NCBI GenBank assembly: GCA_009746045.1
Contig: RPFO01000156.1
Coordinates: forward strand, 4,782,091-4,846,090
Direction of reading: 5' to 3'
DNA: 64,000 nucleotides
Source of the DNA: Mesostigma viride
Lineage: Eukaryota; Streptophyta; Mesostigmatophyceae; Mesostigmatales; Mesostigmataceae
The position numbers were made by a program, and so were the translations under genes. Positions within the stretch are counted from its first letter, which is position 1. Every line of letters begins with the position of its first letter. Shown in pieces: positions 11,875 to 22,206 of this stretch. The notes beneath the pieces are model-generated. The model saw only the letters and a list, made by a program, of their open reading frames with translations, ran no database searches and was not told where the DNA came from.

Positions 11875-13150
11875 TTGTGTTCGCCGCTGGCAGTTGCTAG
11901 CCTCAGCACGCTTAAGTTTCTAACCCCACGCCTTATGGTAGCACATTTCACCTCTGTCGAGGGGCGGTCTAAACACCACCTCACGGTGGGGGTGGGCTAC
12001 GCACCCCACAGTGGTCTACCTGATTCGGCCCGTGAGGAGTTCTTCGAATCTTTGCATGACCTTGAGAGGGTCACTCCGGCCCGCCACTTTTTGGTTATGC
12101 TGCTCGACGCCAATGCCACGCTCCCCGTGGGCACTGCTGGCAGTCGCTTTGCGCCTGCTGACACGGAAGCTAACGCCAATACTCCCCTTTTCTCTGCCTT
12201 TTTGCGGGATAGCGGGATGGTTGCTGTCAACTGTCAATTCCAACGTCCCTCACAGGACTTGGTCACTTTTCGTGGCCCTAACGGCCGTCAGGCCTGTCTG
12301 GACTATGTGGTGGTACGGCAGCCCAGGTGTACCTCGGTTCTGGACGCCCGAGTGTTTGACACGCCCACGGTGTGCTCTGATCACCGGTTGGTGCGCGCGA
12401 CCCTTCGGCTCCGGTTCCACGTCCCCACGCGCCGCGCCACAGTGGTCCGCCCTGACTGGTCTGCTCTACGTCCGGTCAAGGGAGATCCTGAGGACTGGAC
12501 GGACGCCGAGCACGAGCGGAACTGGTGCCGACGGAAGTACCTGTCGGCACTGGACGCCCGGGCGGACGTCGACAAGCTGGACAATGGTGCCCCCAACGCA
12601 GCCGTTTTTGCGGGCTTTGCGGCCCGTGCCCCGTTGCTGGCGGCCCGGCACCTGCCGGTCATGCCCCGCCGCCGCCCCGGCCCGCTCTACCGCCAGGACC
12701 CCAAGGTCTTGGCCGCCCGGCACCGCCTCAAGCGTAACCGGGACCCGCTGCAGAAACCACCGCTCAAGGCCGCCCTTGTGGAGGCCTACGCGCACGCTCA
12801 GGACGCGGAGGCGGCCCAGTGCATCGCGGATGCCAAGGCCTGCCAGGCCCGCAACCAGGGCAAGGACATGTGGTACCACCTCGACCGGCTCGGCGGCCGG
12901 CGGCAGCGCACCCCGGTGGAGCATACGGGGGACGGCACGGCGCCGGTAAGCCTTGACCGCTGGTTGGCCCACAATGTTTCCTTGACCGGTGGGGCTCGCG
13001 CCCCCCCCCGCCGCTGCACCCCGAGACGGCCGCCCGCCTCGGGGTCGCCGGACCCCCGCCGCCACCGGCGCCCCCCTCCTCGGCCGCGGACTACCAAGTC
13101 CCCGCCTTGCAGGAGGGCCGCCTTGCCACTGACGACGTTGTCCCCCCTTC
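11875..13150 (+). pseudogene. LINE endonuclease domain, 3' part
   Basis: An APE-type endonuclease is recognisable from VGVGYAP, LLDANATLP, ACLDYVVV and CSDHRLVRATL (the SDH motif near residue 168). A basic linker follows (MPRRRPGP, KALVEAYAHAQDAEAAQ, DMWYHLDRLGG). The N-terminal third of the domain is absent. The frame is lost in a C-rich run near 13000 and shifts again near 13145 at another C run before the reverse transcriptase begins, so this copy cannot make one continuous protein. Confidence 0.8.
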
Positions 13151-13153
13151 ACT

Positions 13154-14803
13154 TTGGAGGAATTGGACGGCGCCCTTGCTCGCCTGCGGTACGATGCAGC
13201 GGTCGGTGCCGACCACCTTTCTGCTGAGCTGCTGAAGACCCCTGATCTGGCGGTTAGGGATCTTCTGCTGGCGTTCTGCAACCGTGTCCTGCTCTCTGAC
13301 GAGCCTCCGCCTGCTGAGTGGCAGACGGCCATCCGCGTCATGCTGTACAAGAAGGGCTCTGCTGCTGACCCCGGCAACTACCGGGGTGTCTGCCTCCAGA
13401 GCGCCGCGCTGAAGGTCTTCATGCGCATGATGCTGCACAGGCTCCGCGCCGCGCTGGACCCACACCTGGGTGAGTCTCAGATGGGTTTCCGTAGTGGTCG
13501 TAACACTGTCATGGCTGTGTTTGTCGCGCGCCGGTTGATGGAGGAGGTGCGTCGACTTCCCCCTGACAGTTTGCCGCTGGTCTTCATTTTTGTTGACTAT
13601 ATCAAGGCCTTTGACACGGTTCTCTGGGAGGCTCTTTGGGCCATCCTAGCTCTGGATCGGGTACCACCTGCGTTTATTGCTGCCATTCGCCGACTGTATG
13701 AGGGCTCACAGGCAGTAGTGCGGACTGCGGAGGGCACCACTCCACCATTCCCCCTTCACCACGGGGTGTGGCAAGGTTGTGTCCTGTCCCCATACCTGTT
13801 CATTATTGTCGTGGATCACGTCATGCGCCGGGCACGTGCGCGCTTTACTGCTCTTAAGGGGTTCGAGCCAGGCTTGGACATCCTTAACGTGAAAGAGCAC
13901 GGCGGGGTTAGACCGGGGTACCGCCTTGCCGACCTGATTTATGCGGATGATACCACCCTCATCGAGAGCCCCGAGCACATTCAGACCTGGCTGGACTGCC
14001 TGGGCCTGGAGGCGCGGGCGGTGGGGTTGGAGATTAGTGTCAAGACTGAGGCGATGGTGATAGGGGCCTCCAGTAAACCACCGCTGCCGCGCCTGCTCGA
14101 CGGGACGGAGGTCCCGTTCCGCGACCGCTTCAAGCTGTTGGGGAGCTGGCTTCCTGACACCGACGACGATGTGGACACCCGCATCGCCCTCGCCTGGGCC
14201 AAGCTCCGTTCGCTCACACCTTACTGGCGCTCGAAGGGCCTGGACGGGCACCGCAAACGCATGCTCTTCAAGGTCCTCGTCCTCACGGTGCTCACGTATG
14301 GCGCCGAGGCGTGGACCCTCCCACCCAAACTGGCAGCTCGGCTCGACGGCACAGTTTACAGGATGCTCCGGCAGGTCCTTAACGTAGGTTTTTCCGAGCG
14401 TCCGTCATCAGAGTCTTTGTATCATGGCATGCCTCGTGTTTCGGACGAGATTAGGCAGCGTAGGATAGCATTTGTAGGACACCTTGCCCGCACTAGCCAG
14501 GTCGACACCACCCTTGGTCTGGCCGGCCCCCAGCGGCTTGGCCAGCCAGGGCGGCATATTCTGACCTGGCCTGGCCCCGCGGACATTCCCAAAAGGGTAG
14601 GGAAACCTGTCACCAACTACGTTCAGATGTTGCTGGACGACCTAGTGGTCCCAGCCCAGTTTGAGCACCGCATACACTCTCTCTCCCGTCTTTGGACTGT
14701 CATGCAGGACAAGACGCGGTGGAAGAAGATTGTCAAGGCGCACACGCCCGACCCTGTGGGCAAGCCACCTCCCCCCAAGCGGAGGAGGCGTTTTGATGAG
14801 TAG
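13154..14803 (+). CDS. LINE reverse transcriptase
   Basis: All main reverse transcriptase blocks are present: LEELDGALARLRYDAAVGAD, NYRGVCLQSAALKVF, QMGFRSGRNT, IFVDYIKAFDTV (block A), GVWQGCVLSPYLF, and LIYADDTTLIE (catalytic YADD). The C-terminal region has the thumb and a conserved tail (VLNVGFSERPSSESLYHGMP, FVGHLARTSQVDT). A basic end (PPPKRRRRFDE) precedes the stop. The ATG listed is inside the domain; the protein would really continue from the upstream endonuclease frame. Clade is uncertain; it resembles L1-like LINEs of green algae. Confidence 0.85.
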   Translation: MEELDGALARLRYDAAVGADHLSAELLKTPDLAVRDLLLAFCNRVLLSDEPPPAEWQTAIRVMLYKKGSAADPGNYRGVCLQSAALKVFMRMMLHRLRAALDPHLGESQMGFRSGRNTVMAVFVARRLMEEVRRLPPDSLPLVFIFVDYIKAFDTVLWEALWAILALDRVPPAFIAAIRRLYEGSQAVVRTAEGTTPPFPLHHGVWQGCVLSPYLFIIVVDHVMRRARARFTALKGFEPGLDILNVKEHGGVRPGYRLADLIYADDTTLIESPEHIQTWLDCLGLEARAVGLEISVKTEAMVIGASSKPPLPRLLDGTEVPFRDRFKLLGSWLPDTDDDVDTRIALAWAKLRSLTPYWRSKGLDGHRKRMLFKVLVLTVLTYGAEAWTLPPKLAARLDGTVYRMLRQVLNVGFSERPSSESLYHGMPRVSDEIRQRRIAFVGHLARTSQVDTTLGLAGPQRLGQPGRHILTWPGPADIPKRVGKPVTNYVQMLLDDLVVPAQFEHRIHSLSRLWTVMQDKTRWKKIVKAHTPDPVGKPPPPKRRRRFDE

Positions 14804-15115
14804 TGTAGTTAGGATTTTCTAGATAGCCTAGCGTTAGTATAGTTCGACCACGCGGCTTCCTCCACCCCATCCATCATGGAATATGTGCTACATGACCTCC
14901 CCACGGAGGCATGTTATAATTTAATTTAATTTTTTTTTTTATGCTGTCACATGTCACCATTTGAGCTCAGAATGAGCCCAATTTTTGTGGGTGGTCTATT
15001 TTCATGGTCTGAAGGCTGGATGACCCCTGCTTTATTGACAAATATAAGGATTTAATCACATGTGGAAAAATTGAGTAAAATTTATGAAATTGAGCAAACA
15101 CTTATGAATCCCCTC

Positions 15116-15600
15116 AAAGGGGGAAAATGACGAAAAACTGCACATGTATGCTGTCACATGTCACCATTTGAGCTCAGAATGAGCCCAAATTTTGTGGGTG
15201 GTCTATTTTCATGGTCTACATGCTGCCTGCAAGAATCCAGCCTGATATGAGTTCATTTGTTCACTATTCATATTTGTTTCATGTAAGAAAAGGGGGAAAA
15301 TGACGAAAAACTGCACATGTATGCTGTCACATGTCACCATTTGAGCTCAGAATGAGCCCAATTTTTGTGGGTGGTCTATTTTCATGGTCTACATGCTGCC
15401 TGCAAGAATCCAGCCTGAAATGAGTTCATTTGTCCACTATTCATATTTGTTTCATGTAAGTAAAGGGGGAAAATGACGAAAAACTGCACATGTATGCTGT
15501 CACATGTCACCATTTGAGCTCAGAATGAGCCCAATTTTTGTGGGTGGTCTATTTTCATGGTCTACATGCTGCCTGCAACAGTCCAGCTTTAGGTACCCTC
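15116..15600 (+). repeat. 173 bp array, forward orientation, resumed (about 2.8 copies)
   Basis: This continues the array cut at 9169. It ends in the right-type terminus of element 1 (TTTAGGTACCCTCAGATCTG, then the inverted repeat ending at 15670). Confidence 0.9.
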
Positions 15601-15770
15601 AGATCTGAAAGATTTTTTTTTTACTCATTTGAAGACTTGTGAAATTGAGCAAACACTTATGAATCCCCTCAGGGATTCATAAGTGTTTGCTCAATTTCAT
15701 AAATTTTACTCAATTTTTCCACATGTGATTAAATCCTTATATTTGTCAATAAAGCAGGGGTCATCCAGCC

Positions 15771-17699
15771 TTCAGACCATGAAAATAGACCACCCACAAA
15801 AATTGGGCTCATTCTGAGCTCAAATGGTGACATGTGACAGCATACATGTGCAGTTTTTCGTCATTTTCCCCCTTTTCTTACATGAAACAAATATGAATAG
15901 TGAACAAATGAACTCATATCAGGCTGGATTCTTGCAGGCAGCATTTATACCATGAAAATAGACCACCCACAAAAATTGGGCTCATTCTGAGCTCAAATGG
16001 TGACATGTGACAGCATACATGTGCAGTTTTTCGTCATTTCCCCCCTTTTCTTACATGAAACAAATATGAACAGTGAACAAATGAACTCGTATCAGGCTGG
16101 GTTCTTGCAGGCAGCATCTATACCATGAAAATAGACCACCCACAAAAATTGGGCTCATTCTGAGCTCAAATGGTGACATGTGACCGCATACATGTGCAGT
16201 TTTTCGTCATTTTCCCCCTTTTCTTACATGCAACAAATATGAATAGTGAACAAATGAACTCATATCAGGCTGGATTCTTGCAGGCAGCATCTAGACCATG
16301 AAAATAGACCACCCACAAAAATTGGGCTCATTCTGAGCTCAAATGGTGACATGTGACAGCATACATGTGCAGTTTTTCGTCATTTTCCCCCTTTTCTTAC
16401 ATGAAACAAATATGAACAGTGAACAAATGAACTCATATCAGGCTGGGTTCTTGCAGGCAGCATCTAGACCATGAAAATAGACCTCCCTCAAAAATTGGGC
16501 TCATTCTGAGCTCAAATGGTGACATTTGACCGCATACATGTGCAGTTTTTCGTCATTTTCCCCCTTTTCTTACATGAAACAAATATGAATAGTGAACAAA
16601 TGAACTCATATCAGGCTGGATTCTTGCAGGCAGCATCTAGACCATGAAAATAGACCACCCACAAAAATTGGGCTCATTCTGAGCTCAAATGGTGACATGT
16701 GACAGCATACATTTGCAGTTTTTCGTCATTTTCCCCCTTTTCTTACATGAAACAAATATGAACAGTGAACAAATGAACTCATATCAGGCTGGGTTCTTGC
16801 AGGCAGCATCTAGACCATGAAAATAGACCACCCACAAAAATTGGGCTCATTCTGAGCTCAAATGGTGACATTTGACCGCATACATGTGCAGTTTTTCGTC
16901 ATTTTCCCCCTTTTCTTACATGAAACAAATATGAATAGTGGACAAATGAACTCATATCAGGCTGGATTCTTGCAGGCAGCATGTAGACCATGAAAATAGA
17001 CCACCCACAAAAATTGGGCTCATTCTGAGCTCAAATGGTGACATGTGACAGCATACATGTGATCAGAGCATACATGTGCAGTTTTTCGTCATTTTCCCCC
17101 TTTTCTTACATGCAACAAATATGAATAGTGGACAAATGAACTCATTTCAGGCTGGATTCTTGCAGGCAGCATTTATACCATGAAAATAGACCACCCACGA
17201 AAATTGGGCTCATTCTGAGCTCAAATGGTGACATGTGACAGCATACATGTGCAGTTTTTCGTCATTTTCCCCCTTTTCTTACATGAAACAAATATGAATA
17301 GTGAACAAATGAACTCATATCAGGCTGGATTCTTGCAGGCAGCATTTATACCATGAAAATAGACCACCCACGAAAATTGGGCTCATTTTGAGCTCAAATG
17401 GTGACATGTGACAGCATACATGTGCAGTTTTTCGTCATTTTCCCCCTTTTCTTACATGAAACAAATATGAATAGTGAACAAATGAACTCATTTCAGGCTG
17501 GATTCTTGCAGGCAGCATCTAGACCATGAAAATAGACCACCCACAAAAATTGGGCTCATTCTGAGCTCAAATGGTGACATGTGACAGCATACATTTGCAG
17601 TTTTTCGTCATTTTCTCGGTTAACTTACATGAAACAAATATGAATAGTGAACAAATGAACTCATATCAAGTTGGATTCTTGCAGGCAGCATTTAGAAAA
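15771..17699 (-). repeat. 173 bp array, reverse orientation (about 11 copies)
   Basis: Same unit as elsewhere, spaced 173 bases. One copy near 17060 has a short internal duplication (ACATGTGATCAGAGCATACA). The last copies before 17700 are more diverged. Confidence 0.95.
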
Positions 17700-17944
17700 T
17701 GCACATTGCCAGCTTTTACGTCATATCCCATTGAAAAAAAATAGATGAGCCATGAGCCATGAAACCTGTTCACCCAAATATGGTTTTATCCCATTTGATA
17801 TATGTTCTACCAATTGTAAGGACATGTAATAAACCTATGAACCAAGGTCATAAGACACGGAATGTGTTGATCACAAGGCTGCTAGCCGCAAAGCATGCAC
17901 CGAGAAGGTAGGGCAGCCATGAAAAATTAAAAGCCACATGCGGC

Positions 17945-18230
17945 AAGGCTAGTCATCAGAGTCTGAATCAGGAATGATGGGAGGCCGGCGCTTGTGGCGC
18001 GGGGTGGCCTTGGCTTGCTTCATTGCCGTGGAACGCTGGGCGACCTGCTTGCGAATGCACTCAGTAATGTCCGCCTTCCCTCGCGCAATGCTCGCAGGTG
18101 GAAGATTTGGCAACTGCACACCGGGGCATGCGCAAAGCGCAGCCTGCACCTCATCAAATCCCACTATTTCATCGTCGCCATCGGAGTATAGCAGATGGGC
18201 CATGTCGTGCTCCTTACTAAAGGCCGTCAC
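17945..18230 (-). pseudogene. Antisense fragment of the element 1 transposase, last 90 or so residues
   Basis: The minus strand encodes the same C-terminal segment as 8386-8667 (LLYSDGDDEIVGFDEV ... PDSDSDD) with almost no change. Upstream on the minus strand the match stops abruptly, and about 170 bp further on it resumes with the sequence that precedes the gene in element 1. This is an internal deletion derivative. Confidence 0.85.
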
Positions 18231-18409
18231 GAGCGATTATTCTAGCTCCGCAAAATTATTGCAATCAGCCAATTTGATCGAATTCACCATCGTCTCGCTC
18301 GGGGTTGGCACGCCTCTCCCAATGATGCCTCTCCTGCCTCTTTTGTGGCTCGATCTTCCACCGACTCAGCGCGGCGTATGAAAGTTCCATTCATGCAGAA
18401 TTCATTCAC

Positions 18410-19045
18410 CGACCCCCAACACTGACCGTACAGCCAGAACATACGAAAAGGTCTTGCATTCTCAATGAAAATGGGCTGTAACGGCATTCCATTGAGAATT
18501 CCATTCAGAACTCATTCACCGACCCCCAACACTGACCGTACAGCCTGAATTGGGCTGAACATGCGAAAAGGACTTGCATTCTCAATGAAAATGGGCTGTT
18601 GCGGCATTCCATTGAGAATTCCATTGAGAACTCATTCACCGACCCCCAACACTGACCGTACAGCCTGAACTGGGCTGAACATGCGAAAAGGACTTGCATT
18701 CTCAATGAAAATGGGCTGTTGCGGCATTCCATTGAGAATTCCATTGAGAACTCATTCAACGACCCCCAACACTGACCGTACAGCCTGAACTGGGCTGAAC
18801 ATGCAAAAAGGTCTTGCATTCTCAATGAAAATGGGCTGTTGCGGCATTCCATTGAGAATTCCATTGAGAACCCATTCACCGACCCCCAACACTGACCGTA
18901 CAGCCTGAACTGGGCTGAACATGCGAAAAGGACTTGCATTCTCAATGAAAATGGGCTGTTGCGGCATTCCATTGAGAATTCCATTGAGAACCCATGCACC
19001 GACCCCCAACACTGACCGTACAACCTGAACTGGGCTGAACATGCG
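18410..19045 (-). repeat. 120 bp array, reverse orientation (about 5.3 copies)
   Basis: It is the inverted counterpart of 3804-4690. Copies are more diverged from each other than on the left. The outer inverted repeat expected beyond the array is absent; unique sequence follows instead. Confidence 0.95.
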
Positions 19046-19283
19046 AGAAACGAAGGACCATCCAAAAGTGAAAAAATTCTGATTCAAACAGTCCGCGGTG
19101 TTGTCCGAGCCTCGCATGCAAATGGCATTTGAATGAACAAAGCACAGTGACCGTCGTCTTTGCGCGCGCGCGGCTGCAGGTGCGTACAGCCTGCCAAGCA
19201 CTACCGGTAATTACTTTGTGCGCGCACGAACAAAACCAACGTCGCCGGCGATTGTTTACCAAAACGTGCCTGCATAATATGAT

Positions 19284-19928
19284 ATGGCAATGAGTGAAAC
19301 TGAGAACCAGAGGGCAAAACGCCTGTGTTATGCAAATACTTTAGGTGTTTGCGTGTTAGATCATGAAGATGGGGCAGATAACCAATGTCAGGGGAGATTG
19401 ACGTGCAGGTGCTTTGTGTACGTCGAAAATATTGTTCATGAACGGATTTTGGCAACGGTGAAGAAATTCTGGAAGCTACGTAGATGGCATGATAGGTCAG
19501 TATGCTGTTCGGTTTTACAATTTCTTTTTCCGCCCAGTAGCTGCGGATATCGCGAGTATGGGTTATGGTACGCTTCTGGGCTAATGGGCGACCCGGGCAA
19601 CAGAGGGACCTGGGCAGTTAGATGGGTCAAAGAGTCTCCATTTTTTCGTCGTGATATCGCAGTCACGCCTGGCGAAAACCACGGCGAGCGCGAGCCATAT
19701 TTTACTTTTGCCGCAAGGCTGGGTGCTTCCCGGGCGTCACCGTCCTTTAATATATATTTCTTGAGCTGTTCCGCGCAGCTGGCGGCCTGGGCGCACGTCA
19801 AGAACAAGGTTCCGGATGTCATCCGCAACCGCGTCGTTCTAAATAAGCGTGTCAAGAGTATCGTAGCTTATAACTCCCGCAGACTTTATGATTCCGGTTC
19901 TTTTCGATGCCCAACGTCGTGGTTGTGA
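19284..19928 (+). CDS. Hypothetical protein, possible first exon of a second transposase-like gene
   Basis: A 214-residue ORF of unrecognised function. Its start has a Cys-rich stretch (QCQGRLTCRCFVYVENIV) followed by ATVKKFWKLRRWHDR, which by eye resembles the Cys/His patch and following helix of the element 1 transposase. The sense of the ORF is uncertain because the opposite strand is also open for 140 codons. It lies in the unique part of element 3. Confidence 0.25.
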   Translation: MAMSETENQRAKRLCYANTLGVCVLDHEDGADNQCQGRLTCRCFVYVENIVHERILATVKKFWKLRRWHDRSVCCSVLQFLFPPSSCGYREYGLWYASGLMGDPGNRGTWAVRWVKESPFFRRDIAVTPGENHGEREPYFTFAARLGASRASPSFNIYFLSCSAQLAAWAHVKNKVPDVIRNRVVLNKRVKSIVAYNSRRLYDSGSFRCPTSWL

Positions 19929-20659
19929 TTACGCCTATGTCCGGGGAACTTAAAGGAAGTTTGCTGGGTAATGCTTTCTTTTCCCGTGTTGTCACTGAAA
20001 AGGTAAACGGCCTTGTGTCGTCAAAACAGCAGCAAGCAGAAGTCACTGTGCTTAGAATTGCAATGTGGTAGTTTGATTTAAAACATGTACTGCCTTGTTG
20101 CTGAAAACTTTTTCAAGGCCTGCTGGGATGTTGCCCATATGTTTCCAACGCTTTAACTCATGTCCAAGTGAGCTAGACTGGCTTGGAAACTTGAGCTTGT
20201 CATGCTTACATTGTGCTTGTATTGCTATTTGTGCCTCTTTGCAGTATCTGCTTTATATATAATTGAAGGCTTCAGCATCATTGTCGAGCACCGTGGTGGC
20301 AGCCAAGCCTCCAATAACGATCATGGACCTAACCTTGCCAAGTATTTGCTTCTTATTATTTCATTCTTTGGACTGAGCTAGCTTTGAGCTAGCTTTACAC
20401 CTGCTGTTTGGCCTGCACCATGGTCCCTGGCTGCCAGTTACATTTTGTGCCCCCCCCGGCAGGCTGCAGGGTCTAGGATAGCGAGGGTGTAACGTAGTAG
20501 ACATGTTGTGGGCACCCTGGGTGCATTTTCAGGACCAGCCTTTACTTTACCTGGCCCTGCCTTCTTTCTGGGCATATTGTTGACTTGAGTGCTTGTTGGT
20601 CACTCGCGTAGCGACCCCCCTGCATTCATAAATCGTAAACCATTATACAATGAGCATAT
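19929..20659. other. Unique non-coding stretch in element 3
   Basis: No ORF, repeat or RNA gene recognised. Confidence 0.5.
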
Positions 20660-21260
20660 TTCATGGATGTTAAGCTTGCAAGAATCCAGCTTGATATGAG
20701 TTCATTTGGTCATGATTCCTATTTGTTTCATGTAAGAAACCGGTGCAAATGGCGTAAAACTGCATATTCATACTGTCACATGTCACCATTTGAGCTCATA
20801 ATGAGCCCAATTTTTGTAGGTGGTGTAGTATTATGGTTTAAATGTAGCTTGCAAGAATCCAGCTGGATATGAGTTCATTGGTTCATGATTCCTATTTGTT
20901 TCATGTAAGAAACCGGTGCAAATGACAAAAGGTTGCATATTTATACTGTCACATGTCACCATTTGAGCTCATAATGAGCCCAATTTTTGTAGGTGGTCTA
21001 GTATTATGGTTTAAATGTAGCTTGCAAGAATCCAGCTCGATATGAGCTCATTTGGTCATGATTCCTATTTATTTCGTGTAAGAAAACGATGAAAATGGCG
21101 TAAAACTGCATATTTATACTGTCACATGTCACCATTTGAGCTCATAATGAGCCCAATTTTTGTAGGTGGTGTAGTATTATGGTTTAAATGTTGCTTGCAA
21201 GAATCCTGGCAGCTCGATATGAGTTCATTTGTCATATTCCTATTAGTTTCATGTAAGAAA
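20660..21260 (+). repeat. Diverged 173 bp units (about 3.4 copies)
   Basis: The spacing is still 173 bases (20678 to 20851), but the units share private changes such as ATAATGAGCCC, TGTAGGTGG and GTAGTATTATGG. They form an older or separately evolved subfamily at the array edge. Confidence 0.9.
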
Positions 21261-22206
21261 AGGGGCAAATGACGAAAAACTGCACATTACTGTCACATGT
21301 CACCATTTGAGCTCAGAATGAGCCCAATTTTTGTGGGTGGTCTATTTTCATGGTCTAGATGCTGCTTGCAAGAATCCAGCCTGAAATGAGTTCATTTGTT
21401 CACTATTCATATTTGTTTCATGTCAGAAAAGGGGGAAAATGACGAAAAACTGCACATGTATGCTGTCACATGTCACCATTTGAGCTCAGAATGAGCCCAA
21501 TTTTTGTGGGTGGTCTATTTTCATGGTCTACATGCTGCCTGCAAGAATCCAGCCTGAAATGAGTTCATTTGTCCACTATTCATATTTGTTTCATGTAAGA
21601 AAAGGGGGAAAATGACGAAAAAATGCACATGTATGCTGTCACATGTCACCATTTGAGCTCAGAATGAGCCCAATTTTTGTGGGTGGTCTATTTTCATGGT
21701 CTACATGCTGCCTGCAAGAATCCAGCCTGAAATGAGTTCATTTGTCCACTATTCATATTTGTTTCATGTAAGAAAAGGGGGAAAATGACGAAAAACTGCA
21801 CATGTATGCTGTCACATGTCACCATTTGAGCTCAGAATGAGCCCAATTTTTGTGGGTGGTCTATTTGCATGGTCTACATGCTGCCTGCAAGAATCCAGCC
21901 TGAAATGAGTTCATTTGTCCACTATTCATATTTGTTTCATGTAAGAAAAGGGGGAAAATGACGAAAAACTGCACATGTATGCTGTCACATGTCACCATTT
22001 GAGCTCAGAATGAGCCCAATTTTTGTGGGTGGTCTATTTTCATGGTCTAGATGCTGCCTGCAAGAATCCAGCCTGATATGAGTTCATTTGTTCACTATTC
22101 ATATTTGTTTCATGTAAGAAAAGGGGGAAAATGACGAAAAACTGCACATGTATGCTGTCACATGTCACCATTTGAGCTCAGAATGAGCCCAATTTTCGTG
22201 GGTGGT
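21261..22206 (+). repeat. 173 bp array, forward orientation (about 5.5 copies)
   Basis: Near-identical units, interrupted at 22206 by the palindromic element and resuming at 23297 from the duplicated GTGGT. Confidence 0.95.

Larger units (their letters stand above)
11696..14938 (+). mobile_element. LINE (non-LTR retrotransposon), 5'-truncated, with AATTT-type tail
   Basis: The element encodes an endonuclease, a linker and a reverse transcriptase, followed by a 3' UTR and a tail of TTTAA repeats and T. The first endonuclease motifs are missing, so it is 5'-truncated. Its 5' and 3' flanks are different parts of the 173 bp unit in opposite orientations, so no target duplication is visible; either the insertion rearranged the array or it sits between the two array arms of element 2. 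Fragments of the same family recur at 44240-44790 and 55190-55880. Confidence 0.85.
9170..15115 (-). mobile_element. Element 2: array-type GAGGGG element with AAA target duplication
   Basis: It begins with a right-type end (GAGGGGATTCATAGGTG) and finishes with a left-type end reading GAATCCCCTC. AAA at 9167-9169 is repeated at 15116-15118, and removing one copy restores a normal 173 bp unit like the one near 15457, so the duplication is 3 bp. Its interior is a reverse-orientation 173 bp array, a LINE, and a short forward piece of the array. No transposase is present, so it would need help in trans. Confidence 0.75.
3757..15670 (+). mobile_element. Element 1: GAGGGG-TIR transposon with transposase gene
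   Basis: Order from left to right: left-type inverted repeat (3757-3803), 120 bp array (3804-4690), transposase gene (5015-8667), 3' non-coding stretch (8668-8904), forward 173 bp array (8905-9169, resuming 15116-15600) and right-type inverted repeat (about 15585-15670). The right array is interrupted by the whole of element 2 (9170-15115). Without that insertion the element is about 6 kb. The gene, tandem subterminal repeats and matching ends suggest that this is the autonomous member from which the array-only elements derive. Confidence 0.65.

Noticed and set aside
8905-22206. CRISPR-like array
   Set aside because: Units are contiguous 173 bp satellites without short repeats and unique spacers, in a eukaryotic genome.
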